Assembly: GCF_010672525.1 (NCBI RefSeq)
Contig: NZ_JAAHGH010000004.1
Span: 351,964 to 415,963, forward strand
DNA: 64,000 nt
DNA from: Okeania sp. SIO2B3
GTDB taxonomy: Bacteria; Cyanobacteriota; Cyanobacteriia; Cyanobacteriales; Microcoleaceae
Direction: 5' to 3'
Under the pieces are notes generated by a model. That model was given only the letters and a program-made list of their open reading frames with translations. It was not told the DNA's origin and did not search any database. Both the position numbers and the translations under genes were made by a program. Each line of letters starts with the position of its first letter. The stretch's first letter is position 1. Positions 9,546 through 20,852 of the stretch are shown here, piece by piece.

Positions 9546-11513
9546 ATGAAAAAGTCTAATTCAAATAATATTCGTAGTATTTATTTTACAAATAATCTGG
9601 AAAACAAAGACTTTGTAAATTCACAAGGTGGGCATCAGAGAATCCGTAAAATATTGGTCGTAGGAACTGGAATATTTGGCACTATTTTATCAACTACAAT
9701 ACCTTTACTTTCAGGAATATCGCTGAGTATGATATTTGAAACTCTATCAGATGAATATTACTTTGGTAAAATAGAACTTGGATTAATAATATTAGTACCT
9801 TATATTTTTTTCTTATATTTAGCTGCGAATGGCATCAAAATAAATACTTTTATTGTAATTGCTTTCATATTTTGTATTGCAATTGTATTGATTAATGTTA
9901 TAAAAACATCTAATACAAGAATTGAATTACTAGCATTAATTGGATTGGTTATTGTCATAGCGTACTTAGGAATAATAATGATTGGATCTGCAATAAGTTT
10001 TACATCTGTAGCGGGTGAAACTATAAGTGATTTTTTGATTCTAAGTACTACTATTTTGGCAGCTATAGCTGTTACTGGAAAAACTGATGACCCACAACAG
10101 GAACAAAAAGAAATAATAATATATATTTCAGAAATTGCCACAATTCTGACAGGTTATATTGTTGCTAGAAAAGCTATCAGAGGTTCCCCACAATTTGCAT
10201 GGATAAAAAAAATAGCTGTATTTTTATCTGCCACAGGTGGAACTTCTTTTTACGGTGTTGATTTAACAAATGCTTGTTTTGATAATTCACATTTGCCCCA
10301 TACAGATTTTAGAAAAGCTACATTAACTGGCGCTAGTTTTAAAAATGTTACAGGGTTAGAATTATCTAGACTACAAGATACAATTTTAGAAGACCCCCAT
10401 GTCAGAAAACTATTAACAAATCCAGAGGATGGCGCTGGCAAAGATTATACTGGAGCAAATCTTAGTGGTGCTAACTTAAAAGGAGCTAATTTAGCAGGAG
10501 CTATTCTCATAGGAGCAAAATTAAATGGCGCAGACTTAACAGATGCTAATTTAGAAGGAGCAAATTTATCTAAAGCTCAACTATTAGATGTAGATTTTTC
10601 CAGAGCAAATCTAACAGAAACCTGTATAGAAGATTGGAGTATAAATAGTCGTACTTGCTTTAAAAATGTTGATTGTAAAAGAATTTATATAAAACAAGGC
10701 AAACACGGTTTTTTAGAACCTAAACCAGACAGTGGAGAATTTCAAGATCGTGAATTTGAAAAATGGATAGATGAACTTCAAGAAACTGTAGATGTACTTT
10801 TACACGATTTTGATTTTGGCGGTTGGCAAGCTCTAGGTACTGCTCTAGATAAAACAGCAAATAAATATCAAGGAATCAATAAAAGTCGCTGGAAAATAGA
10901 ACAAAAAGATAAGAATGTGGTCCTCGCACAAATCGGCGTTTCACCAACCGCAGACAAACCAGCAATTCATCAGAGCATTACAAATAATTATTATAATGAA
11001 TTATCCATTCAAGGTAATAAAGCTAATATACTATTAAACCCTTCAGAAAAGGTAGAAATTATGGACAACAAAAATGAAAATCCCACAGTAAGTGGAGATT
11101 TAGTGAGTGGAGATAAAACCACATCTGGAGATGTTCATCTAAGCGATGTTAAGCTCACAAATTCTGGAAGTATGGCATTAGTAAACCTCAACGGTCAAAT
11201 TAACAATACAATCCAACAACTCCAGGATATTAAAACAGAAAAAGGCGAAGATTTAGCAACTATTTTAACTGCCTTGCAAGAATCAATTAATGGCGACTCT
11301 GTACTATCAGAAGCTCAAAAAAAGGAAGCTCTTGAAGCTGTAGAAACCATAGCAGAAGAAGGCAAAAAAACATCAGGGGAGCGCGTGCGAAAACTTTGTT
11401 CCATGGCTTTGAATGCTCTCAAAGGTCTAACAGCAGCAGTGACAGACACTAGCAAACTAGCAACAACTCTCAAAACTTACCTGCCAACTCTCACTGCACT
11501 TCTGGGTTTATAA
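9546..11513 (+). CDS. Multi-pass membrane protein with pentapeptide repeats
   Basis: Protein of 655 residues. Residues ~33-180 contain about five hydrophobic segments (e.g. LIILVPYIFFLYLAANG, FIVIAFIFCIAIVLINVI, LIGLVIVIAYLGIIMIG). Pentapeptide A(D/N)LxG-type repeats occupy ~234-265 and ~300-358 (GANLSGANLKGANLAGA). They are followed by a CIEDWSINSRT block that often follows pentapeptides in cyanobacterial proteins (my recollection), a linker rich in SGD repeats, and a helical C-terminus ending in LPTLTALLGL. The pentapeptide helix probably serves as a cytoplasmic interaction scaffold. Function is unknown. The architecture resembles membrane-tethered scaffold or effector proteins of cyanobacterial conflict systems, but no catalytic domain is visible. 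Confidence 0.85.
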   Translation: MKKSNSNNIRSIYFTNNLENKDFVNSQGGHQRIRKILVVGTGIFGTILSTTIPLLSGISLSMIFETLSDEYYFGKIELGLIILVPYIFFLYLAANGIKINTFIVIAFIFCIAIVLINVIKTSNTRIELLALIGLVIVIAYLGIIMIGSAISFTSVAGETISDFLILSTTILAAIAVTGKTDDPQQEQKEIIIYISEIATILTGYIVARKAIRGSPQFAWIKKIAVFLSATGGTSFYGVDLTNACFDNSHLPHTDFRKATLTGASFKNVTGLELSRLQDTILEDPHVRKLLTNPEDGAGKDYTGANLSGANLKGANLAGAILIGAKLNGADLTDANLEGANLSKAQLLDVDFSRANLTETCIEDWSINSRTCFKNVDCKRIYIKQGKHGFLEPKPDSGEFQDREFEKWIDELQETVDVLLHDFDFGGWQALGTALDKTANKYQGINKSRWKIEQKDKNVVLAQIGVSPTADKPAIHQSITNNYYNELSIQGNKANILLNPSEKVEIMDNKNENPTVSGDLVSGDKTTSGDVHLSDVKLTNSGSMALVNLNGQINNTIQQLQDIKTEKGEDLATILTALQESINGDSVLSEAQKKEALEAVETIAEEGKKTSGERVRKLCSMALNALKGLTAAVTDTSKLATTLKTYLPTLTALLGL

Positions 11514-11668
11514 AAAAAATTAGTTTTTAGTGGTGCGAAGGTTAAATTGAAAAAGGACAATAATTAGCGATCGCCTACTCATAACCAAAATTTAACCTAA
11601 CCATATCTACAACATAACACCACGAAAATACCTTAGAACATTTAAAAATGCTCCAACTCAGTCAGGGA

Positions 11669-11717
11669 TAACTTCTAACTTCTAACTTCTAACTTCTAAC
11701 TTCTGACTTCTGACTTC
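11669..11717. repeat. Heptanucleotide array TAACTTC x5 + TGACTTC x2
   Basis: Seven uninterrupted 7-bp units in the leader of glgC, about 80 bp before its start. A known cyanobacterial STRR-type repeat. It may vary in copy number. Confidence 0.9.
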
Positions 11718-11798
11718 TCCTACTATCTACCCCCTTGCCAATGATCCCCTGCCGTTGGACACTGATAATGACAATGTTGTTGGCAATGAGGTTCAACC

Positions 11799-13088
11799 GT
11801 GAAAAACGTACTAAGTATAATTCTAGGCGGTGGCGCAGGTACCCGTCTCTATCCATTAACAAAACTGCGGGCCAAACCAGCAGTACCCCTAGCTGGGAAA
11901 TATCGGTTGATAGATATTCCCATCAGTAACTGCATCAACTCAGACATCGAGAAAATCTATGTTCTGACCCAATTCAACTCAGCTTCTCTAAACCGTCATA
12001 TTACTCGTGCCTATAACTTCCCTGGTTTCAGTGAAGGTTTTGTCGAAGTTCTCGCAGCTCAACAAACTAAAGATAATCCAGAGTGGTTCCAAGGAACAGC
12101 AGATGCTGTCCGTAAATATATATGGTTGTTCAAAGAGTGGGATATTGATTATTTTTTAATTCTCTCTGGAGACCATCTCTACCGCATGGACTATCGGGAG
12201 TTTGTCCAACGTCATATTGAAACAAAGGCAGATGTTACTCTTTCTGTTTTACCCATTGATGAAGCAAGGGCGTCTGATTTTGGTTTAATGAAAATTGATG
12301 ACTCTGGTCGGATTATTGAGTTTAGCGAAAAACCTAAAGGGGACGATCTAAAAATTATGGCAGTCGATACTTCTGTATTAGGAGTTAGTCCAGAAGTCGC
12401 TAAAGAACAACCCTACATTGCATCAATGGGGATTTATGTTTTTAATAAACAAGTTCTAATTGACCTCCTAGATAAATCTCCAGACCATACAGATTTTGGT
12501 AAAGAAATTTTGCCTAGTTCGGCCAAAGATTATAATCTTCAAGCTTATCCATTTGAAGGTTATTGGGAAGATATTGGGACGATTAGGTCATTCTATGAAG
12601 CTAATTTGGCTTTGACCCAACAGCCTCAACCACCCTTTAGCTTTTATGATGAAAAAGCTCCTATTTATACACGTTCCCGGTATTTACCACCAAGTAAACT
12701 TTTAGACTGCCAGATTACAGAGTCAATTGTTGGAGAAGGTTGTATTCTTAAGCAATGCCGAATTGACCATTGTGTTTTAGGATTGCGATCGCGAGTTGAA
12801 GCTGGTTGTACAATTGAAGACTCTCTTCTAATGGGTGCAGATTACTACGAACCTTTTGCAGAACGAAAATCTGGCCTACAAAAGGGTATTGTCCCATTGG
12901 GTATCGGTGCTGAAACTACTGTTCGTGGGGCGATCATCGATAAGAATGCCCGCATTGGTCGCAATGTCCAGATTATTAATAAAGATCGTATAGAGGAAGC
13001 TCAACGTGAGGAAGATGGATTTATCATTCGTAGCGGTATTGTTGTTGTCTTGAAGAATGCCATTATCCCAGATGGCACAGTAATCTAG
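11799..13088 (+). CDS. glgC: Glucose-1-phosphate adenylyltransferase (ADP-glucose pyrophosphorylase)
   Basis: Makes ADP-glucose from glucose-1-phosphate and ATP, the committed and allosterically controlled step of glycogen synthesis. Its 429 residues match the usual length. The N-terminal nucleotidyltransferase domain begins [22 protein letters not shown] with the substrate-site GDHLYRMDY. The GYWEDIGTI segment follows, and the C-terminal left-handed beta-helix includes ILPDGTVI-like [14 protein letters not shown], containing the activator-binding lysine region known for 3-phosphoglycerate control. The start is a GTG (position 11799), supported by the conserved MKxVLxIILGGG N-terminus. The gene is monocistronic. 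The next gene is 80 bp away on the same strand and could be co-transcribed. Confidence 0.98.
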   Translation: MKNVLSIILGGGAGTRLYPLTKLRAKPAVPLAGKYRLIDIPISNCINSDIEKIYVLTQFNSASLNRHITRAYNFPGFSEGFVEVLAAQQTKDNPEWFQGTADAVRKYIWLFKEWDIDYFLILSGDHLYRMDYREFVQRHIETKADVTLSVLPIDEARASDFGLMKIDDSGRIIEFSEKPKGDDLKIMAVDTSVLGVSPEVAKEQPYIASMGIYVFNKQVLIDLLDKSPDHTDFGKEILPSSAKDYNLQAYPFEGYWEDIGTIRSFYEANLALTQQPQPPFSFYDEKAPIYTRSRYLPPSKLLDCQITESIVGEGCILKQCRIDHCVLGLRSRVEAGCTIEDSLLMGADYYEPFAERKSGLQKGIVPLGIGAETTVRGAIIDKNARIGRNVQIINKDRIEEAQREEDGFIIRSGIVVVLKNAIIPDGTVI

Positions 13089-13168
13089 TAAGTGTTTGAG
13101 TTTTAGTTGTTAGTTGGTTAGCGGTTATTAGTAAATGCTGCTAACCACAAAATACTAATTGCTAATTT

Positions 13169-13636
13169 ATGACCAGACTAATTATTCTTATTGGACTTCC
13201 AGCTAGTGGCAAATCCACTTTAGCCAGGAAAATAGTTACTAGATATCCTCAGTGTCAATTAATTTCTACTGATGCTATCCGTGCTCAGTTATTTGGTGAT
13301 GAAGCAATTCAAGGACCTTGGCTCCAAGTATGGCAACAAGTACAGCAAAAATTTTACCAAGCTGTACGCCAAACATCTCTGGCCATATATGACGCTACAA
13401 ATGTCCAACGTAGGCAACGACGACAAGTAATTGACTTGGCAAAGGAAAGTGGATTTACCCATCTAACTGGTTTATGGCTTGACAAATCATTAGAATTATG
13501 CTTAATAAGAAATCGGCAACGACAGCGTCAAGTTCCTGAAGAAGTAATCATGAAAATGTATCGGCAGTTAACAGATGCTCCTCCAAGTTGTGAAGAAGGA
13601 TTAGATATAGTGAAACGAATTACTAAATTAAGGTAG
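13169..13636 (+). CDS. AAA/P-loop kinase (polynucleotide-kinase-like)
   Basis: Protein of 155 residues of the small zeta-toxin/PNK-like P-loop kinase fold. Walker A GLPASGKST lies at residues 9-17, STDAIRAQLFGD follows, a Walker-B-like IYDATNV is near residue 72, and the arginine-rich lid is RNRQRQRQVPEE. Such proteins phosphorylate a small molecule, nucleic-acid end or cofactor; the substrate cannot be predicted. The ATG at 13169 has no strong ribosome site. It follows glgC by 80 bp in the same orientation. Family-level call is firm, function is not. Confidence 0.88.
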   Translation: MTRLIILIGLPASGKSTLARKIVTRYPQCQLISTDAIRAQLFGDEAIQGPWLQVWQQVQQKFYQAVRQTSLAIYDATNVQRRQRRQVIDLAKESGFTHLTGLWLDKSLELCLIRNRQRQRQVPEEVIMKMYRQLTDAPPSCEEGLDIVKRITKLR

Positions 13637-14832
13637 GGGTTGAAAATTATTGTTATCGCAAAGTATAAAACACAAGATAAGAGATTTTTTCGCACCTTAT
13701 TATACAATATTACACAATTAAGGTTTATAGCCTCTACCCATCGAAAAAAGGAAAATTTTTTTTACTAAATCCTCTTCTTTTAAAAAAAGGTAATGATTAA
13801 TCATTCATTGTTAAAATGAGATTTTTTCTACATACAATACCCATTAAATTTATCGCAAAATCACAACTATAAATCAACCTTTATTCTGAGATTTTTTATT
13901 ATGAATTAATTCAGCAAGCCCTAATTAATTTTAAATTGAGATTTCTTGCACCACAAAAAAGTTTGATAAGACTCATTAAACTTCAAGATATTGCAGATAA
14001 TAATTTGAATTAAAGCTGATAAACTATAGCAATCCTAAATTGGTTGCGGGCAATCAAAAAATAGATAAAAAAACTGACACTCTTACCGAAAAATCGTGGT
14101 CTAAAGCCTCCCCTTTTAAGGGGATAAAAAAAGAGGATATTCTATATTTCAAGCCTCCTTATTGCAGAGATACTGATAACTGATAACTGATAACTGATAA
14201 CTGATAACTGATAACTGAAATGACCTGTTCCCTGAAAACAGTAAGATTTTTATACACAAATAAAATAGGATTGCTATATAGCTGAGTGCCTATAGATAAA
14301 CTCTAAAATAAAGTACGGAAATTGCTATTGCTCTTTCAGGAAAAACCGAACTTAAATCAATGTTAAATCTTGATAACTTGAAGTAAGTAAAGTCAAACAT
14401 TAAAATTCAGCCTGATTGATTAGTTATTAATATGTGGCAGTAGTTTTTTTATAAAAAATGTTGCCAACCTGGATATAGGTTGAAACTAACTTCTACTGGA
14501 GAAAGTATAACGATCTTATCTGAATTTATGAATATTGCATCTGAAAAATCAAAAAAACACTTGAAACCAGATATACAGAAGATTCCAAGTATATGAAGTA
14601 CAGATGTTAACCAGGGAATTTATACAATGTGGGCATCTTGCCCGCAATAGGGGTATCTTGCGCGCTATGGTTGTGCCTCACCAAGATGAAATTTGCTGTA
14701 TCTATATGTATATTACTTTTGACTGTTAACGCTTGACATTTGTTATTGATAGTTTTCTTATAATTAATCATTAAGCAATCATATATTACATTCACATTGA
14801 TCTGAAAAATATTAAAATGGGGAGATAGATAA
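13637..14832. other. Gene-free 1.2-kb region
   Basis: AT-rich DNA containing TTCAGCAAGCCCTAATTAAT near 13910 (an end of the AATTAGGG family), the interrupted TATAGCAATCC element at 14025-14278, and a GGGCATCTTGCCCGC palindrome near 14632. No credible ORF is present. The last ~50 bp hold the dnaJ promoter region. Confidence 0.5.
14025..14278. mobile_element. TATAGCAATCC MITE carrying a nested family-A fragment and heptamers
   Basis: Ends TATAGCAATCCTA / TAGGATTGCTATA as in 9386-9508. Between the shared flanks lies extra DNA starting TTACCGAAAAATCG with AAGCCTCCCCTTTTAAGGGG (family A) and six perfect TGATAAC heptamers (14174-14215). The 9386 copy shows the uninterrupted state. Confidence 0.8.
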
Positions 14833-15843
14833 ATGGCTACAACTGATTTTAAAGACTATTATTCAATCTTAGGTTTAACTAAAAGCGCTACTGCCGAAGA
14901 AATAAAAAAAGCTTATCGTAAATTAGCGAGGAAGTATCACCCAGATATGAACCCGGGTGACAAGAAAGCAGAAGCTCGTTTTAAAGAAGTTAATGAAGCT
15001 TATGAAGTTTTATCAGATCCAGAAAAACGCAAAAAATATGACCAATTTGGTCAATACTGGAATCAAGTAGGTTCCACAAGTGGCGGATGGCCTGGAGGTA
15101 CTGGTGGTACTACTGTAGATTTTGGAGGTTTCGATTTTAGTCAGTATGCCAGTTTTGAGGATTTTATCAATACCTTATTAGGGCGTGGTGGAACTCCAGG
15201 TAGTAATCCTGGTGGACGACAAACTTATACCTACAAGACTAATACAGGTTGGCCAGGGGGATTTAATAATGGATTTGATGGTTTTTCTAATTTTGAAAAT
15301 CGTCAGTCAGGAGCTTCTCTGAATTTAGAAGCTGATATTACTCTTACTTTTTCCGAAGCTTTCCGAGGAACACAGAAACGTGTGGGTAGTGGAGAAGTTT
15401 CTATTCCTCCAGGGGTTAAACCAGGAAGTAAAATTCGAGTTAAAGGTAGAGGTCAATTAGATCCATACACTAAGAAAAGAGGAGATTTGTATCTGAAGGT
15501 AGAAATTCAGTCTCATTCTTTTTTCCAGTTTGACGGAGATAACTTGCTTTGTGAGGTACTAATAACTCCTGATGAAGCTGTATTGGGTACATCTATTGAG
15601 GTGCCAACTCCTGATGGTATGGTTAATGTTAATATTCCTGCGGGTATTCGTTCCGGTCAGTCTTTACGGTTACGAGGTAAGGGATGGCCAAAGGCTAAGT
15701 CAGGGGGACGTACTGACCAGTTAGTACGGGTTACTATTGCTGTCCCTAAAGATATTAGTGGTATAGAAAAAGAGTGCTACGAAAAAATTAAAGCTAATCG
15801 TACTTTCAACCCTCGTAGTCATTTGCAAAGTATATCGTTGTAG
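14833..15843 (+). CDS. dnaJ: DnaJ/CbpA-type J-domain co-chaperone
   Basis: J-domain protein of 336 residues that stimulates DnaK ATPase and delivers substrates. The J domain spans residues ~7-72 with HPD at 36-38. A Gly/Phe-rich linker ([19 protein letters not shown]) follows, then two C-terminal beta-sandwich domains ([39 protein letters not shown]). The CxxCxGxG zinc-finger repeats are absent, so it is a type-II (CbpA-like) DnaJ. The ATG is preceded by GGGGAG at a good distance (14820). It stands alone between long repeat regions, away from dnaK. The gene symbol covers the general family. Confidence 0.95.
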   Translation: MATTDFKDYYSILGLTKSATAEEIKKAYRKLARKYHPDMNPGDKKAEARFKEVNEAYEVLSDPEKRKKYDQFGQYWNQVGSTSGGWPGGTGGTTVDFGGFDFSQYASFEDFINTLLGRGGTPGSNPGGRQTYTYKTNTGWPGGFNNGFDGFSNFENRQSGASLNLEADITLTFSEAFRGTQKRVGSGEVSIPPGVKPGSKIRVKGRGQLDPYTKKRGDLYLKVEIQSHSFFQFDGDNLLCEVLITPDEAVLGTSIEVPTPDGMVNVNIPAGIRSGQSLRLRGKGWPKAKSGGRTDQLVRVTIAVPKDISGIEKECYEKIKANRTFNPRSHLQSISL

Positions 15844-15889
15844 TTTAAGTTCACTTCGGAGATGGGGAGATGGGGAGATGGGGAGTGTT

Positions 15890-16248
15890 CATTAATGGAT
15901 AATTGATAATGGATAATGGATAATTGATAATTACCTCTGGTTAAAACCGCTCTTGATTGAATATAAGTAAATACTATTTCTTCTCTTGGTCTCATGGATA
16001 TGGCTCCGAGACCCGCTCTTATCAGAGCCGCTCCGAATTGCGCCATCCCACCCAACGGGGAAGCTGCGAAGAGAGAACTCCGTTCCGCTGTCGCGTTTCG
16101 CGTCAGCGTTGCGAAGCAAACGACCGCTGTCTTGGTCTCATGGATATGGCGAGGGGACCTCGCCATCCCTCGACCGCTTTTTTTCCCTTTTAAAAGGGGA
16201 GGCTTCAAGGCGCTAATTATTTAATTATTAATTATTAATTATTCGGTA
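15890..16248 (-). mobile_element. Family-A repeat, long version
   Basis: Reverse orientation: begins with ATTGATAATGGATAATGG repeats and ends GGGGAGGCTTCAAGG...ATTATTCGGTAA. It carries an extra GC-rich block (GTTCCGCTGTCGCGTTTCGC) also found in the copies at 37.8 and 45.1 kb. Confidence 0.8.
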
Positions 16249-16295
16249 AAAACTGTGGACGTTGCTGAATCACTGAAATGAAAACTGCTTTCAAC

Positions 16296-16424
16296 AATTA
16301 ATAATGAATAATGAATAATGAATAATTACCTCTGCTTGAAAAGAAGAGGATTGACTAATAATGAAAATTTTTCTTTATTATCCCCTTAAAAGGGGAGGCT
16401 TTAAACCACAATTTTTCGGTAAGC
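16296..16424 (-). mobile_element. Family-A repeat, short version
   Basis: AATAATGAATAATGAATAAT then TTACCTCTGCTTGAAAAGAA, GGGGAGGCTTTAAACC and a TTTTTCGGTAA end. It lacks the GC-rich centre and is a minimal form of the family. Confidence 0.65.
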
Positions 16425-16869
16425 TAATCTTTGATTTTTTTTCATACTAAACTGAACAATTTGTTTGATAAATTGTGTTCTACTATTCAACTACGCAATA
16501 CCATTATCTAGGTTAATTACTCACTTTTCTATCCCTCAATAATTAGCTTGATTTTCTTAATAATATCTGCTTAAATAACTAACAATAAAATCATATATTT
16601 CGGCAGAAGTCCCAAAATATTTGGATTTTTTTTCACCTTTCATATCTATAAATTTATTCCTTATCAATCGTTATCTTCTACAAAATATCAAGATAATTTT
16701 TTCTACAAATAAACTCAGGACTTACGCAAATTGACTTTTAAACCACCACCTGTAAGGGCGGATACCATTTGCCCTAGCTATATGTAGATTTTCTGCGTAA
16801 ATCCTGAAACTATTAAAAAAGTAAATCCTAGTATTTTTGAGATAGTCAATAAAACTACTTCATTTCTTA

Positions 16870-19281
16870 TTAACGTAGCTGAATATAATCATAATCATAA
16901 TATTTCTGATAATAAGAATCAGCTCGATCGCCATTACCAACTATTCCCAACATCGGTACTCCTGCCATACTCAAATCATCTAGAGCTAAACTTAAAGCTT
17001 CTCGCTCTGTTTTACCTAATCCCACTACTAACATTAATCCATTAGTACAAGCTGATAATAAACTAGCATCTGCTCGACCTAATAATGGTGCTGTGTCACA
17101 AATAACTAAGTCAAAAGTTGTAGCTGCATCTTGAATTAATTGGTGCATCTGCGGTGAGGATAAAATTTTCGTTGGGTCTGGCGGAATAGGGCCAGATGTT
17201 AAAACAAACAGATTTTCATCCACGGGCGATCGCTGAATTGCTGTTTCTATTGGCACACCATCGGCAATTATACTACTCAAACCTTGTTGGTTAGAAAGTC
17301 CCATCATATTATGAATCTGTGGACAACGTAGGTCGGCATCTATTAATAGAACTCGTTGACCCATAGCGGCAGCTGCCCTGGCCAAATGACCTGCTACTGT
17401 GGATTTACCATCCCCTGGTGTTGCGGAACTAATTACAAAAGAATGAATGGGATTTTCTATATTTAGGAGACGAATATTAGCATTTAAAGTACGGAAAGCT
17501 TCTTGAAAAGCTGAGGGATATAATACTAAGGATGAACTGTTATTTTCTTTTAGTTCATCGTTCATCCAATTTCTTTGTTCATGTATAGGAATTATTCCTA
17601 AAAATGGCAAACCAATAGATTTTTTGACTTCTTTTGGTGTTTTAAAAACGTCTTGTTGAAATCCTTCTCCCAATTTAGCTAATAATATTCCTAATACTAA
17701 TCCTGTTACTCCTCCCAGGGCAAGATTTAATATCATATTTGGAGAGATTTTTACTAACTGACCATTTTGAGTTTTCAGCAATTCTGGTGGTGCAATTAAT
17801 TCCCAAGGTTGTACTTTTTCAAATACTACTTCTATCTGTAATTGCTGTTGTTTTTCTAACAAATCTTTGAGTATATTATTTGAATTTTTTAATTCTTGCT
17901 GAATTTCTTGATAACTCCCTACTACTTCTGGCATTTTGGCAATATATTCATTTAATTTTGCCTCTGCTTCATCTAATACTTTACTCCTTACTTCCAGAAC
18001 TTCAATTTGATTAGCTGCCAAAATCATTTTATGAATTAACTCTAAGCGAACTGAGTCCTGAAAAGCCAAAGCCTTTTTACTTACTTCTTCTATATCTCTG
18101 CCAATAACTTTTTCTGCTTCTTGATTTAATAAAGGTAGTAATTTTGTTCGTTGTTGATATAAAGCTTGAATTTGAGGTGCTTTTTCTTTAAAACGAGCTG
18201 ATTCTAGAGCAATTGTTGTTTCTACTTCCTGTAATTGATTTAGTAATGATTGATATCTTGCTGCTTGACTTAAAGCTGAAGCAATCAAAGCTTCTTCAGG
18301 ATTAATTCCCAACTGACTCTGTAGCATGGCATAAAGCGATCGCTGTTGGTCTAGTAATATTTTATTCTCTAGTTTTTGTGATTGAATTTGATTACTTTCT
18401 GCTGCTAATTCTTGACTTTTAAGTTCTGGATTAATAAATATATATTCCTGCTGTAGTTGTTGTAATTTCTGTCGTAGTTCTTTGGTTTTTTGTTGATTTT
18501 TTGAAATTTGTTCTTCAATAAAATCCAATCCTTTATCCGTATTAGTTTTCTGGTCATTTTGACCATATTCAGTGTAAGCTGCTGCTAGTTTATCTAATAC
18601 AAACTGAATTTTTTTTGCATCCGAATCTCGATAGCTAACTTCTATAATTTTTGTATTGTCTAATCTTTCAATTTTTAGTTTCTCTTGACTAAAAAATTTT
18701 CTCTCTGGTTTTTTAAACAAAAAATTATAATTTACTTCCGGATATTCTTTTTGTATCTCCGCAATTATTGGCTGCATAAATTGCGGACTTTTTAATACTT
18801 GAATTTGAGATTGATAATCTAAGCCATACTTATCTAATTCTTGATTTTGTTGAATATTTTGGTTGGGGTATGAAGTAATTCCCTCTTCTCCTGTACCATA
18901 AATTATTTTGGCTGCTTGTTGTTCCCAATTTTCTCGATTGTTTGTAGTTAATTTTTGTGTTTCTGTGCCTAATTGATAGTTTACTGAATTGGTAATTGTA
19001 ACTGGTTCAACTAATATTTTAAATGTTCCCTGATATATAGGAATCTGATTTAAAGTCCAGAAATATGCCGCTGTTGTTGTGGTAGTTGCTACACTGAAAA
19101 TCAAGAAAAAACGATGACATACTAAGTTCCAAATCTTATTTTCTTTTTGAGATAATTTTTCCTCTAATTGATGAAATTCAGCTTCATAGATATATTGATT
19201 CTGATTAAAATTTTTCCTCCGGTCTAAGAGTTTACCGTGATTATTATATAAAGATAATTGAGAGTTTTTTTCTGGTTCCAT
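16870..19281 (-). CDS. Wzc-like polysaccharide copolymerase with BY-kinase domain
   Basis: Inner-membrane protein of 803 residues controlling chain length and export of extracellular polysaccharide. A Wzz-type N-terminal region has a first transmembrane helix at ~55-78. A long periplasmic coiled coil, very rich in Gln/Glu, is followed by a second membrane segment (LALGGVTGLVLGILLA). The C-terminal bacterial tyrosine kinase has Walker A GDGKST at 623-628, Walker A' VLLIDADLR at ~644-652, Walker B LVICDTAP near 725, and a C-terminal tyrosine cluster YYQKYYDYDY (790-799) that is autophosphorylated in this family. It lies downstream of the SLBB export gene and cysC on the same strand. The leader is unusual: duplicated segments and nested MITEs fill the 1.57 kb upstream. 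Confidence 0.95.
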   Translation of the reverse strand: MEPEKNSQLSLYNNHGKLLDRRKNFNQNQYIYEAEFHQLEEKLSQKENKIWNLVCHRFFLIFSVATTTTTAAYFWTLNQIPIYQGTFKILVEPVTITNSVNYQLGTETQKLTTNNRENWEQQAAKIIYGTGEEGITSYPNQNIQQNQELDKYGLDYQSQIQVLKSPQFMQPIIAEIQKEYPEVNYNFLFKKPERKFFSQEKLKIERLDNTKIIEVSYRDSDAKKIQFVLDKLAAAYTEYGQNDQKTNTDKGLDFIEEQISKNQQKTKELRQKLQQLQQEYIFINPELKSQELAAESNQIQSQKLENKILLDQQRSLYAMLQSQLGINPEEALIASALSQAARYQSLLNQLQEVETTIALESARFKEKAPQIQALYQQRTKLLPLLNQEAEKVIGRDIEEVSKKALAFQDSVRLELIHKMILAANQIEVLEVRSKVLDEAEAKLNEYIAKMPEVVGSYQEIQQELKNSNNILKDLLEKQQQLQIEVVFEKVQPWELIAPPELLKTQNGQLVKISPNMILNLALGGVTGLVLGILLAKLGEGFQQDVFKTPKEVKKSIGLPFLGIIPIHEQRNWMNDELKENNSSSLVLYPSAFQEAFRTLNANIRLLNIENPIHSFVISSATPGDGKSTVAGHLARAAAAMGQRVLLIDADLRCPQIHNMMGLSNQQGLSSIIADGVPIETAIQRSPVDENLFVLTSGPIPPDPTKILSSPQMHQLIQDAATTFDLVICDTAPLLGRADASLLSACTNGLMLVVGLGKTEREALSLALDDLSMAGVPMLGIVGNGDRADSYYQKYYDYDYIQLR

Positions 19282-20852
<1,571 letters not shown>

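Larger units (their letters stand above)
15844..16869. other. Repeat-filled intergenic region
   Basis: After a short GATGGGGA heptamer-like run come two family-A elements (annotated separately) and AT-rich DNA to the minus-strand kinase gene. Four overlapping ORF-track entries between 15819 and 16224 are frames through the GC-rich element interior and are not genes. Confidence 0.5.

Noticed and set aside
15819-16224. Five overlapping ORFs on both strands
   Set aside because: All frames run through a GC-rich family-A element whose copies recur at 37.8 and 45.1 kb with the same accidental ORFs; no protein family features.
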